Source: HXMU1420-13 sp965229525
GTDB taxonomy: Bacteria > Bacteroidota > Rhodothermia > Balneolales > Balneolaceae
Reading direction: 5' to 3'
NCBI GenBank assembly: GCA_965229525.1
Contig: OZ245886.1
Location: 1,798,001 to 1,862,000 of the forward strand
DNA: 64,000 nt
In this document: positions 51,162-60,657 of the stretch, piece after piece
How the letters are laid out: each line of letters opens with the position of its first letter
Position numbering within the stretch: position 1 is the first letter of the stretch
Program-made: the position numbers and the translations under genes
The notes under the pieces: generated by a model
What the model was told of the DNA's origin: nothing
Seen by the model: only the letters and a program-made list of their open reading frames with translations
The model's database searches: none

Positions 51162-51622
51162 CTTTAATAGAAAAAGAAGTCGCAATTGTTGATATCACAA
51201 CCGGTGAAAATGTGAAAATTGTTCATCCCGTAAATTTGTACGGCTGTACAATTGGTGATGACACATTTGTTGGTCCCTTTGTTGAAATTCAAAAGAATGT
51301 TTCGATCGGTAGAAAATGTAAAATTCAATCTCATTCATTTATCTGTGAATTTGTAACGATTGGCGACTCGGTTTTTATTGGTCATGGGGTAATGTTTATA
51401 AATGACACTTTTTCTTCAGGTAGACCAGCAGGTGGGAATAAAGATTTATGGAAGCCGACGAATATTGGAAACAATGTTAGCATTGGTAGTAACGCAACTA
51501 TAATGCCTGTTTCAATCTGTGATAATGTTGTTATCGGAGCGGGCGCAGTAGTTACAAAGAATATTGATCGAGCTGGAATTTATGTGGGCAATCCGGCAAA
51601 GTTTTTGAAAGAGATAAAATGA
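51158..51622 (+). CDS. Hexapeptide-repeat acyltransferase, WlbB-like
   Basis: 154 residues of left-handed parallel beta helix with repeated [IV]GxxxxI turns (IGDDTFVGPFVEI, IGRKCKIQSHSFI, IGDSVFIGHGVMF, IGNNVSIGSNATI, and GAGAVVTKNI near 130). The end VGNPAKFLKEIK is typical of UDP-sugar N-acetyltransferases (WbpD/WlbB/FdtC-like). It likely N-acetylates the 3-amino sugar made by the following aminotransferase. It overlaps both neighbours by 4 nt (ATGA), so all three are translationally coupled. Confidence 0.82.
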   Translation: MTLIEKEVAIVDITTGENVKIVHPVNLYGCTIGDDTFVGPFVEIQKNVSIGRKCKIQSHSFICEFVTIGDSVFIGHGVMFINDTFSSGRPAGGNKDLWKPTNIGNNVSIGSNATIMPVSICDNVVIGAGAVVTKNIDRAGIYVGNPAKFLKEIK

Positions 51623-52734
51623 ATGTTCCTTTTGCTGATTTAAAGGCTCAGTACAAATCGATCAAAAATGAAATCGATGAAGCCATACAATTAGTTATTG
51701 AAGAAACTGCATTTATCGGTGGAATGCATGTTTCTGATTTTGCTGAAAATTATCAAAGGATATACGGTGTGAATCATTGTGTTCCTGTTGCTAACGGAAC
51801 TGATTCATTGTATATCATTATGAAAATGCTGGGAATTGGAGCCGGTGATGAAGTTATAGTTCCGGCAATTAGTTGGATTTCATCTTCAGAAACTATCTCA
51901 CAAACCGGAGCAAAACCAGTATTTGTCGATATTGATCCTACCTATTTTACTATTGACGAAAAAAAAATCGAACAGGCAATATCTGAGCGTACCAAAGCAA
52001 TCATGCCCGTTCATTTGTACGGTGGAATCTGCGAAATGGAAGTAATTAATGAGATTGCTAAACGTCATCAGTTATTTGTTATCGAAGATTGTGCACAAGC
52101 TCACTTTTCAGAATTTAATTCTAAAAGAGCCGGTCTTTTTGGTGATGCTGGATCATTCAGTTTTTACCCAGGAAAAAATCTGGGTGCATATGGTGATGCG
52201 GGTTGTATTGTAACCAACAATGATTTGCTTGCACTAAATTGCAAAAAATATGCTACCCATGGTTCAATTGTGAAGCATGCTCATGAATTTGAAGGGATTA
52301 ATAGTAGGTTGGATGGATTGCAGGCTGCTATTTTGAATGTGAAATTAAAATATGTTCAGAATTGGATCGAACACCGAATTAAACATGCGGCTTACTATTC
52401 TGAGTTACTTTCCAAAGTTGATGAAGTTTCGATTCCTGTTGTCAGAATCAATTCTAAACATTCCTTTCACTTGTATGTAATTAAATGCGAGAGAAGAGAT
52501 GAATTACAATCATTCTTGAAAAAAAACGGGGTTGCCACAGGGATTCATTACCCAAAAATTTTACCCGATCTTGAGGCATATCAGTATCTAAAACTGAACC
52601 CAGAGGATTATACTGTTTCAAGAAATATTCAGAAAGAGATATTGTCTTTACCACTATATCCAGAGATGACCACAGATCAAATTGAATATGTAGTTCAAAT
52701 GATAAAGCAATTCTATTCTAATAAGCTATTATAG
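51619..52734 (+). CDS. DegT/DnrJ/EryC1 aminotransferase, WlbC-like
   Basis: 371 residues. PLP enzyme of the sugar aminotransferase family: VANGTDSLYIIMKMLG near residue 53, PAISWISSSETIS, FVIEDCAQAHFSEF (near 154), the Schiff-base Lys in FSFYPGKNLGAYGDAG (near 187), and the substrate-entry region EGINSRLDGLQAAIL. It probably aminates the 3-keto sugar from the WlbA-like enzyme. The 3' end overlaps the convergent glycosyltransferase by 22 nt. Confidence 0.9.
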   Translation: MNVPFADLKAQYKSIKNEIDEAIQLVIEETAFIGGMHVSDFAENYQRIYGVNHCVPVANGTDSLYIIMKMLGIGAGDEVIVPAISWISSSETISQTGAKPVFVDIDPTYFTIDEKKIEQAISERTKAIMPVHLYGGICEMEVINEIAKRHQLFVIEDCAQAHFSEFNSKRAGLFGDAGSFSFYPGKNLGAYGDAGCIVTNNDLLALNCKKYATHGSIVKHAHEFEGINSRLDGLQAAILNVKLKYVQNWIEHRIKHAAYYSELLSKVDEVSIPVVRINSKHSFHLYVIKCERRDELQSFLKKNGVATGIHYPKILPDLEAYQYLKLNPEDYTVSRNIQKEILSLPLYPEMTTDQIEYVVQMIKQFYSNKLL

Positions 52735-53879
52735 TGCTCAAATAATTTTTTAGAGAAGATTTCCGAACCAAATTTAGAGATTACACTTTCCCTGATATAA
52801 GACGAATCAAAATCCTGATAACTGCCTATCATTTTTTCAATTGATTTAGCCAATTCTTCAGTTGAGAAATCAGATGTAAGTACACCAATATTTTTGTCGA
52901 TGATTTTCGGTGCTATACCTGTTGGTGTTGCGATAATTGGTAAGCCTGTTGCAGCAGCCTCAATAAGTGCTAAACCAAAACCCTCTCTTCGGCTAGGAGA
53001 TACAAACATATCCGATGCATGGAAATATTTGATTAGTTTTTCAGATGACATTGGAGGGATCACATCAATAATGGAAGATACATTCAAGTTAGTTGAGCGC
53101 ATTGGATCATTTATATCTCCGATGATATGAAACTGAACTTTATCACTAAGACTATTCAGATGTTCAATAGCACCAAATAAAATATCTAACCCTTTTTCTG
53201 GTCTGTTTTTACTAATTGATAAAATGTGAATCTTATTATGATCCCATCCTAATCCTGATTTTAAGTTAATTTTATGCTGTGTATCGGGTAATGAGTATTT
53301 AAGCTCATCAACAAAGTTATTTATTTGATGCGTTTTACCACGCGTGACGGGAAATTTATTTGTTATTGCCTCACATAATTGAGGTCCTACAGGCAGTATC
53401 AAATCAACTTCTTTGAATATGTTTGAGATGATGGGCTGAAATGCTGATAAGTTGGCAATGTTGAAGTAATCACTCCCATGTATAGAAAGAACCGTTTTAA
53501 TTCCTTGAGATTTTAAAAACGGAATAATTAATCCGTTTGGATATAAAAAATGGACATGGACAATCTCAGCATCACGAAGAAGATTCGATTTTTGAAGACT
53601 ACCTACGTAAGATTTTTGTACAATTTTTGGGAATTTGAGTCTTGGAATAGAAAAATAATTCACTCGTTTTGCTAACGATGGAAATTGAATAAATCTACTC
53701 TTAGCGATGGTATTTTTCTGAGTAAATGGTATTGCTATAGGTGAAGGAACAACAACAGATAAATTTGTATCCGGTGAATGAGTTTTAATAAGGGACACCT
53801 GATCTGCTACAAATTTTCCCTGGTATGGAATACTTTCATTAGGGAACAAATGTGAGAGAATGGTGAGTTTATTAATCAT
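52713..53879 (-). CDS. GT4-type glycosyltransferase
   Basis: 388 residues, GT-B fold. Seen: the N-terminal FPNESIPYQGKFVADQVSLI, an acceptor-side block IVHVHFLYPNGLIIPFL, VLSIHGSDYFNI near 135, KIHILSISKNRPEKGLDILF near 210, and the donor-binding SPSRREGFGLALIEAAATGLPIIATPTG with Glu near 290. It is close to glycosyltransferases of exopolysaccharide loci and to the BshA-type fold but lacks BshA's signature. Minus strand, convergent with the aminotransferase. Sugar not determinable. Confidence 0.82.
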   Translation of the reverse strand: MINKLTILSHLFPNESIPYQGKFVADQVSLIKTHSPDTNLSVVVPSPIAIPFTQKNTIAKSRFIQFPSLAKRVNYFSIPRLKFPKIVQKSYVGSLQKSNLLRDAEIVHVHFLYPNGLIIPFLKSQGIKTVLSIHGSDYFNIANLSAFQPIISNIFKEVDLILPVGPQLCEAITNKFPVTRGKTHQINNFVDELKYSLPDTQHKINLKSGLGWDHNKIHILSISKNRPEKGLDILFGAIEHLNSLSDKVQFHIIGDINDPMRSTNLNVSSIIDVIPPMSSEKLIKYFHASDMFVSPSRREGFGLALIEAAATGLPIIATPTGIAPKIIDKNIGVLTSDFSTEELAKSIEKMIGSYQDFDSSYIRESVISKFGSEIFSKKLFEHYNSLLE

Positions 53880-53957
53880 CTATTGTATTTTATATCATTA
53901 TCGAGAAAAAATGGAGATAATGTCTATATCTGGCGGTGAAAATAAGGTGGTTAGTTG

Positions 53958-55235
53958 ATGAAAGGAATTATCAATGTAATTCCTGAGAAATATCGGAATC
54001 TTTTTACATTGGTTTTTGGGAATAGTATATCAGCTTTTCTGCCAATACTAATTTCTCCAATTCTAACCAGATTATTCACAGAAAATGACTTCGGTGAACT
54101 AACGCTTTTCATATCCGTCATAATCATCATCACTTCTTTTTCTACCGGCCGATACCATATGGGAATACTTGAAGCTGAAAATGAATCCGATTCATCAAAG
54201 CTGGCCATTTTATCGATTCTAATATCATTACTAATTGGTTCAGTTACTGCCCTTCTAATTTGGTTACTAAAAAGTTCACATATTAGTCTTCAGATAATTG
54301 ATGATTTAGGGTGGGCAATTTACTTGCTACCAGCGACGATTGTTTTCATATCAATATTTCAGGTTACCCAGTCGGTGCTTAATCGAGCTAAAGACTATTC
54401 AGCAATTTCAACAGTGAAGATTGTAAAAAGTGGTGGTATTTCAATCATCCAACTTGTAACGGGCTTGGTATCATTTACACCTTATGGATTAGTGATCGGA
54501 AAGGCATTGGGAGAGTTGATTGGAAGTTTCTATTCGATTATTGATGTTTTAAGAAAAAGCTTTGTACAGATTAAGGACCTCAGTGTAAATCAACTCCTTC
54601 ATGTTGGTAGAAAGTACAAAAAATACATCGCAGCAAATTCTCCACACTCCCTCATTACAGCTATATCCGGAAACGTAACACCGCTAATTCTAGCTGTGTA
54701 TTTCAGTAGCGAAATTGTTGGATATTATGGCCTGAGTATCAGGGTAAGTGTACTACCGGTCATGTTGATATCTCATGCTTTTTTCCAGCTATTTAGTAGA
54801 GAAATTGTCCTTAAAATTGAACAAGAAGCTGATCCCTATCAGTACTTTAAAGAGAGTACGATGCAGATCATTAAAATCGGAATAGTACCGTTTCTGATTT
54901 TATTACTTTTTGGACCAGAATTGTTCAAACTTGTATTCGGTGAAAATTGGGAGCTATCAGGTAAATTTTCACAGATTCTAACACCGTATCTATTCACAAC
55001 ATTTATAGTTTCTCCATTTACGTTTGTGCCTGTTCTTCGCAATTATCATTACCACGCTTTGATCATAGAAATTGTAAGTATGATTCTGAAAATAACTATG
55101 TTGTTGATTGGTGCACAATTCTTTGATGCGATAACTACTATTTGGTTATTTAGCGGTATAAGTACTTTCGTAAATATTGCCCTTTATATCTGGATTAGGT
55201 CTTTATTGTTGAAAGTAAAACCTTCAAAAGTCTAA
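53958..55235 (+). CDS. Wzx-type polysaccharide flippase
   Basis: 425 residues with 12 or so membrane helices. The start FTLVFGNSISAFLPILISPILTRLFTENDFGEL is the N-terminal helix pair of O-antigen flippases, and SYLLVG-like loops continue (RAKDYSAISTVKIVKSGGISIIQLV). It should carry lipid-linked repeat units to the periplasmic face of the inner membrane. ATG at 53958 is preferred over a TTG 3 nt upstream. It sits after the glycosyltransferases and before the sulfotransferase, as in Wzx/Wzy loci. Confidence 0.85.
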   Translation: MKGIINVIPEKYRNLFTLVFGNSISAFLPILISPILTRLFTENDFGELTLFISVIIIITSFSTGRYHMGILEAENESDSSKLAILSILISLLIGSVTALLIWLLKSSHISLQIIDDLGWAIYLLPATIVFISIFQVTQSVLNRAKDYSAISTVKIVKSGGISIIQLVTGLVSFTPYGLVIGKALGELIGSFYSIIDVLRKSFVQIKDLSVNQLLHVGRKYKKYIAANSPHSLITAISGNVTPLILAVYFSSEIVGYYGLSIRVSVLPVMLISHAFFQLFSREIVLKIEQEADPYQYFKESTMQIIKIGIVPFLILLLFGPELFKLVFGENWELSGKFSQILTPYLFTTFIVSPFTFVPVLRNYHYHALIIEIVSMILKITMLLIGAQFFDAITTIWLFSGISTFVNIALYIWIRSLLLKVKPSKV

Positions 55236-55239
55236 ATAA

Positions 55240-56229
55240 GTGTTAACCCCAATTTTCATCGGCGGAACGGGAAGATCAGGAACAACGATCCTTTCAAAGG
55301 TTCTTGGTCAACACCCAGAATGTTTTGCTTTACCTATTGAGTCAAGGTTCATTACCGATCCTGATGGACTAATCAGTCTTTATAAAAGCTTATATCCTGA
55401 TTGGTCATTTTTCCAAAGTGATAAGGCATTTGAGCGTTTTTTGAAACTGATGAATCACTTAAAATCACCATACATAGGTAAATATGTGCCTTATGGAATT
55501 GAACAATACTTGAATGAAGGTGTATATGAAAAAATGGTGTCTGACTATTCTGAAAGTCTAAATGTTCAGGTTTTTAAAAGTGCCTGGCTTGGTCGTATAA
55601 ACATTTCCAGAAAAATAATTTCAAAATTCAGACAGGTAATTCCCTTTTCCAATACCTTACTTGAAGACTCATATTATTTGTCTCCACCTGAAGAGAATGA
55701 ATTTTGTGAATTCACAGGCTCTTTAATAACCAATTACTTTAGAGGATTTAAAGACAAAGGAAACGCTGATTTAGTGATTGATCATACTCCCTCTAATATT
55801 GTTCACGCTAATACTATTTCTAAATTTCTTCCGGAATCAAAGTTCATTCATATTTATCGAAACCCATTAGATATTATCAGTTCATTTCATTCGAAAGATT
55901 GGGGTAGTTCAGATATTGAAATTAATACCCGTTGGATATTCGATACTTTTAACCAATGGTTTAAACAACGAGAGGATTTAAATCCGTCTAGCTTTCTTGA
56001 AGTAAAATTTGAAGATTTAATTGCCGATCCAGAAAAAAAACTTAATCGCATTTGTGATTTTCTGGGAATCAATGAATCTCAGGAATTCTACAACATAGAT
56101 CTATCTAAACACAACATTGGAAGGTGGAAGGGGCAGCTAAGTCATCAAGATATAATTACAATTAATTCAACGTATAAAGAAGTGTTTGATATATTGGGCT
56201 ACGATATAATTATTAATCCTTTAAGTTAA
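55240..56229 (+). CDS. Sulfotransferase
   Basis: 329 residues, GTG start. The PAPS-binding 5' loop FIGGTGRSGTTILSKVLGQHP (residues 6-26) and the 3'-phosphate site IHIYRNPLDIISSFHSKDW near 205 mark a PAPS-dependent sulfotransferase. KFEDLIADPEKKLNRICDFLGI near 245 also matches the family. In this locus it probably sulfates a sugar of the polysaccharide or its lipid-linked unit. No PAPS synthesis gene lies nearby. Its 3' end overlaps wzy-like by 17 nt, convergent. Confidence 0.88.
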   Translation: MLTPIFIGGTGRSGTTILSKVLGQHPECFALPIESRFITDPDGLISLYKSLYPDWSFFQSDKAFERFLKLMNHLKSPYIGKYVPYGIEQYLNEGVYEKMVSDYSESLNVQVFKSAWLGRINISRKIISKFRQVIPFSNTLLEDSYYLSPPEENEFCEFTGSLITNYFRGFKDKGNADLVIDHTPSNIVHANTISKFLPESKFIHIYRNPLDIISSFHSKDWGSSDIEINTRWIFDTFNQWFKQREDLNPSSFLEVKFEDLIADPEKKLNRICDFLGINESQEFYNIDLSKHNIGRWKGQLSHQDIITINSTYKEVFDILGYDIIINPLS

Positions 56230-57622
56230 CTGTGTTACTCTTAAAACCTGAAGTACTTAGTCCAAAGTAAGCACCTAAAATAATAAACCACATATCCATG
56301 GTTTGAATATGATTATAGACACTATTAGTTAAATTTGAAATCATGAAGAATAAGAGAGTAACGACAAATATTAGAGCATATGGGTCACCATTAAAACGAA
56401 AGTAGTTCTTTGTGGCAATGTAAAATGGGTAGAAATAAATTAGCACAAAAGCTGATGCTCCTAAAATACCATATCGTCTAACTACCAAAATATATTCGTT
56501 ATCAACCACTGTTGTAAGTATTTCTTTCGCCGGACCCCAACCAAAAATTGGAGATTGAATAATTAACTGAAAATTTAAATACCAAGCATAAAAGCGCATT
56601 AATAGACTTTCATTCTCTAGCAAATTAATTCCAGAACTCAATCTATTAATAATATCTTGACCTGCATAAACTACACCAAAAATAAATGATAATATCAATA
56701 TTACAATTACAGGTAATACTGATTTTAAATTTTGAATATTAAATCTTAAAAAGAGAATGAGTAATGTAGCAATCGCAAAAATTATCGCAGCTAAACCTGT
56801 TCTGGATCCCGTAATTAATATGCAGACAATAAATAGGCCAATACACAAGATATAATATAATCGATAATTATAATTTTTTTCATATAATATCTTAACGAGT
56901 GATATAATAATGCCAAACCCAAGGACCACTGAGAATGAGTTTGGATTAGTAAATGTACCTGTAAGCCTTTGATTAACAATGTAACTTTTTTCACCTAAAT
57001 AAAATGGTCCGGTTATTGATGAAAATCCAAAAATATTAAAAAATTGAAGTATTCCTATGATTGAAGCTGTAATTAATACTATAACAAAAGTATTAAGCAG
57101 AATATTAAGATCTTTTTCTGTAGGCTTTGAGCTGCAAACAGTTAAAAAAATTAGAAGATATTTTCCCATTTTTACAAACTCAACAGCATCTCTGAGTCCA
57201 GTATTTACATTAAGAAAAAATACACCATAAATAGTAGAAATAATTGCTAGAAATAAAAATATTATATAATATTTAGTAAATATTTTTGAAATGTCATTTA
57301 GATAATTTGTCGAAATATTATATATAAAAATGAATGGGAATAGAGTATAGATTAAAAATTCTTCTGGGCGAATTAGTGGGAAACTTGAAGATACTTTTAT
57401 TCCGGGGAGTGTGATCGATAATGCAATTATTATAATTAACAACTCTCTTATATTAATATGAAAATTATTAATTAAGATATAAGTTATAAATACTGCTATT
57501 AATAATACTAGTGCTAGTAATGTATAACTTCCAAGTAATACAGGGACTAGTATTAAAACACTGGCAATGAATGAAATTACTAGTGTGATATAATATGATG
57601 GTATATTCCGAAATGAATCCAA
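56213..57622 (-). CDS. O-antigen polymerase/ligase-like membrane protein (Wzy/WaaL type)
   Basis: 469 residues with about 12 membrane helices in short spacing. A periplasmic loop region carries NQRLTGTFTNPNSFSVVLGFG (near residue 223), where the Arg and Asn-Pro-Asn are typical of Wzy/O-antigen ligases, followed by GSRTGLAAIIFAI and FGWGPAKEI. It is presumed to polymerise repeat units on the periplasmic side. The 3' tail overlaps the sulfotransferase. High A+T content relative to flanks (rich in Ile/Asn codons) suggests transfer. Confidence 0.8.
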   Translation of the reverse strand: MDSFRNIPSYYITLVISFIASVLILVPVLLGSYTLLALVLLIAVFITYILINNFHINIRELLIIIIALSITLPGIKVSSSFPLIRPEEFLIYTLFPFIFIYNISTNYLNDISKIFTKYYIIFLFLAIISTIYGVFFLNVNTGLRDAVEFVKMGKYLLIFLTVCSSKPTEKDLNILLNTFVIVLITASIIGILQFFNIFGFSSITGPFYLGEKSYIVNQRLTGTFTNPNSFSVVLGFGIIISLVKILYEKNYNYRLYYILCIGLFIVCILITGSRTGLAAIIFAIATLLILFLRFNIQNLKSVLPVIVILILSFIFGVVYAGQDIINRLSSGINLLENESLLMRFYAWYLNFQLIIQSPIFGWGPAKEILTTVVDNEYILVVRRYGILGASAFVLIYFYPFYIATKNYFRFNGDPYALIFVVTLLFFMISNLTNSVYNHIQTMDMWFIILGAYFGLSTSGFKSNTVNLKD

Positions 57623-57631
57623 TTCGGTAAT

Positions 57632-58801
57632 TTACTGGTTATCAGCCATTTTTGTTGTATTACTTTTCCATGTAATAAACTCTATAATTGTTATTAATGA
57701 TATAACAACAAAGAAACCGACTCCACAAAGAGTAATAACCATAATACTTCGTCGTGGACTTGTCCGTTTTGTGGGTTCTTGAGGGGTGTCAATAAATTGT
57801 AAACTGGGAGTATCTCTAGCTTCTTGGACTTTAATTTGCTCGTATTGTTGGTTTACAAATTCAAATATTGCTGCTTGTACCGCCATTTCTCTCTGTAATT
57901 CAAAATACTTCCTACCAATTTCTGGTGCTAGGTCAAGTGATGATTGTAATTCTGAATAAATTTCCCCTTTCTTTAAATCATCAATTTTACCTTTAATGGC
58001 ATCAATTTTTTTCTTTTGATTTAATATTAATTGATGTGATTCATCATATGAATTTAAAAGAACTTCATATTGTAGTTCAGTATTTAGTAATTCAGTTTCA
58101 AATTGGTAAATAGCTTCGAGTTGGGATTGAAGCTGTAATTCAAAATCAAACACACCATACTGATTACTGAATTCTACAATAGCATCTTCAAGTCTTGAAA
58201 TTTCATTCAAATTCTCACGGTATCTTCTCTCAATTACTATTCTTTGATAACGAGCTTTTTGTGTTTCAAGAAATGTATACTTTCGATCAAGTTCGTCAAT
58301 TATAAACTGTGTTATATCTTTAACTCTTCCACGTACTTCAAGTTCATTATCTTCAGGGTGAAAGAATTTAGTTTTTTGGCGAAAACTAACACTAACCATT
58401 CCTTCTTGAGTTAATAGAATTGTGAAATCGCTATTAAAACCAATTATTGCATCTTCAATATTTGAAGCGCCATAGTATGAAAATAAGTCAAATTCTTTGA
58501 TCGTATTTTCAACTAATTCTCTACTTTTTAATATTGAAATGGTTTTATTAACTCCATTATTTGGATCACTTGATGATCCGCTGATTAATCCTCCTAAGCC
58601 TTTTGTCATAGCTGATGGTAAAAAGCTATCAATTAAACTATTCCCACCTGGCGGGATTATAGAAGCATTAGAAGTGTAGGTAAGTGGAACAATCAGACTA
58701 AGAGTTACTGAAATAATTGAAAGCGATATGACGCTGATAAAGAGAAGAATTTTCCATTTCTTAATTATGTCAAACAGTGATATCAGGTTTATATCTTTCA
58801 T
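57632..58801 (-). CDS. Wzz-type polysaccharide co-polymerase
   Basis: 389 residues: an N-terminal membrane helix (about 15-38, WKILLFISVISLSIISVTLS), a long periplasmic coiled coil (RENLNEISRLEDAIVEFSNQY and later), and a Pro-rich pre-membrane motif (FIDTPQEPTKRTSPRR near 345) leading to a second helix. This is the PCP1-type architecture that sets glycan chain length; no C-terminal tyrosine kinase. It lies 9 nt after wza-like and before wzy-like on the same strand. Confidence 0.88.
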   Translation of the reverse strand: MKDINLISLFDIIKKWKILLFISVISLSIISVTLSLIVPLTYTSNASIIPPGGNSLIDSFLPSAMTKGLGGLISGSSSDPNNGVNKTISILKSRELVENTIKEFDLFSYYGASNIEDAIIGFNSDFTILLTQEGMVSVSFRQKTKFFHPEDNELEVRGRVKDITQFIIDELDRKYTFLETQKARYQRIVIERRYRENLNEISRLEDAIVEFSNQYGVFDFELQLQSQLEAIYQFETELLNTELQYEVLLNSYDESHQLILNQKKKIDAIKGKIDDLKKGEIYSELQSSLDLAPEIGRKYFELQREMAVQAAIFEFVNQQYEQIKVQEARDTPSLQFIDTPQEPTKRTSPRRSIMVITLCGVGFFVVISLITIIEFITWKSNTTKMADNQ

Positions 58802-60598
58802 TTAATTCAACCTCCTAACAGCCACATAAGCAGTTACTATACTCGTGATTGCGGTTATACCTTGTAGAATAAGTCTGGTTCGTTCAGATTTTTGGCGTTC
58901 TAGTTCTAGTAAATAATTTCTGCCCGTACTTATATCCTCAAAAGGAATTCGATCAACGAAAATGATATCACCGGATTCTAAATTTGTTTCTGAAGCGGGG
59001 TACCATGCTCTACTACCCGCTTTGATGATAAAAACGCGATCTGCATTGGCCGCGATTGTAAGTCCATTTGCCGCTGCGATATAATTATCAATTGAACTAG
59101 TGTTGTTGAATGTATAGAAACCGGGAACATTTACTTGACCTAAAATAGAGATCGTTTTTTCATCACGCGGTATAAATAATCGGTCTCCGTTTTGCATAAT
59201 CGTATTTTCTAACACTTGTTGCTCGGATAGGTCAACAGCCATTCGATTTGGATTTAATGCTTGTTCAAATTCCAAATAATCGAAGCCTTCCAGAAATTGA
59301 TCAGATGAGCGACTTAGTAGGGAGAGATTAATTGCAGAAACAGAATTTACACCTCTGTTATCGTAAGAATTCCGAATTAAATACGCTGCGTTAGGTAATG
59401 CGTTATCAGTTAGTCCACCGGTCATTTCAAGTACATCACCCAATGTAGTTTCATCCTCAACAATAGTAAAACTACCAGGTAATTCAACTTCTCCTTCAAT
59501 TCGAACAGAACCAAAAGTTGTGCTTTCTTCTTGGTATTTAACAATGATTTGATCACCAGGTTGTATTTCAGTCAATTCGTTTGGAGGTACACTCATTTGA
59601 TTTACTTGATCACCCTCAATTCTAATCACTATGATTTCTGAAATATCAGCATCGGGACTATATCCTCCTGCGATAACTAGCAATGTTTCAAAAGTATCAT
59701 CTTCACGATAGGATCCAGAAAAAGGATTATTTACAGCACCTGAAATACTCACTGTCGGTCGATTCGAAGAAGCGTTAATTAGTGTAATTCTATCCCCATC
59801 CATAATAAATGGAGCAAATTGTGGGTCTCCAGAATTGAAATATCCGGCTAAATCTACATAATATTCTTCTCCATAAAGAGGAGTGACCTTGATATAACGG
59901 AGATCATATTTTTGCGAAATTCGGGAAAGTGTAATGTTTTGAATTTCGGCTTCTGATTGTTGTTTAGCGCCAATTTTATCAAAATTCAGACCTGAATAGG
60001 ATGGTCGTTGTGAAGAAGTTTCCAGAGTTGATTCTATCGATTGATTTACAAGAGGAGTAACGATGCTGTTATCAACTGGGAATCCCGTAATTAAAGCATC
60101 GAAGCGAGTTCCTGCAGGCAAAACAAATCGTCCCGGATTTGGGATATTTCCGCCAACATGAACATTTACTGGCCTGGGTTGATCCAGGGTTACTGAAATT
60201 TCTGTCTCTTTAACTTCTTCGTTGAATGCAGCCATAATTAATTCCTTAGCCTCACTCAATGATTTTCCTTTAAGGGAAACAGTTCCAATCAGTGGAGCAG
60301 TAATATCACCACTTGCATTTACTACAATCGCACGGTAGCTGAATTCAACCAACCCACTTCCCTGAATTGACAGAACGTCATATGGTCCTAAAAAATAAGA
60401 GTCATCATCGATGAAGTTATCCAATGGCGTAGCCGTTTGAAGTAATTGGAGACCTGCTTCATCAACAAAAAATTGATTCCCTAAACCACCAAGACCGGAT
60501 AATGAGGGATTTGTTGTTTGGCTTTGAGCCTTTGAAGTTGGAATAAATAGAATTTGTGTGATGATACCTATCACAGCAAATTTAAGAAGGCGTTTCAT
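58802..60598 (-). CDS. Polysaccharide export outer-membrane protein (Wza-like) with SLBB domains
   Basis: 598 residues: a signal peptide (ends TSKAQ), a poly-export domain (LGPYDVLSIQGSGLVEFSYRAIVVNASGDI, near residues 72-100), then several SLBB domains (GNIPNPGRFVLPAGTRFDALI, GAVNNPFSGSYREDDTFETLL, GEVELPGSFTIVEDETTLGD, GQVNVPGFYTFNN), and a C-terminal membrane helix (TAITSIVTAYVAVRRLN). Wza relatives form the exit channel. Extra SLBB repeats make it longer than E. coli Wza. Its stop abuts the wzz-like start (1 nt apart). Confidence 0.88.
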   Translation of the reverse strand: MKRLLKFAVIGIITQILFIPTSKAQSQTTNPSLSGLGGLGNQFFVDEAGLQLLQTATPLDNFIDDDSYFLGPYDVLSIQGSGLVEFSYRAIVVNASGDITAPLIGTVSLKGKSLSEAKELIMAAFNEEVKETEISVTLDQPRPVNVHVGGNIPNPGRFVLPAGTRFDALITGFPVDNSIVTPLVNQSIESTLETSSQRPSYSGLNFDKIGAKQQSEAEIQNITLSRISQKYDLRYIKVTPLYGEEYYVDLAGYFNSGDPQFAPFIMDGDRITLINASSNRPTVSISGAVNNPFSGSYREDDTFETLLVIAGGYSPDADISEIIVIRIEGDQVNQMSVPPNELTEIQPGDQIIVKYQEESTTFGSVRIEGEVELPGSFTIVEDETTLGDVLEMTGGLTDNALPNAAYLIRNSYDNRGVNSVSAINLSLLSRSSDQFLEGFDYLEFEQALNPNRMAVDLSEQQVLENTIMQNGDRLFIPRDEKTISILGQVNVPGFYTFNNTSSIDNYIAAANGLTIAANADRVFIIKAGSRAWYPASETNLESGDIIFVDRIPFEDISTGRNYLLELERQKSERTRLILQGITAITSIVTAYVAVRRLN

Positions 60599-60657
60599 GC
60601 AAATGCTTGTTTAAGCTAATTTTAAATAATAATTCTGTAGACGTGTTCGAAAGGCGT

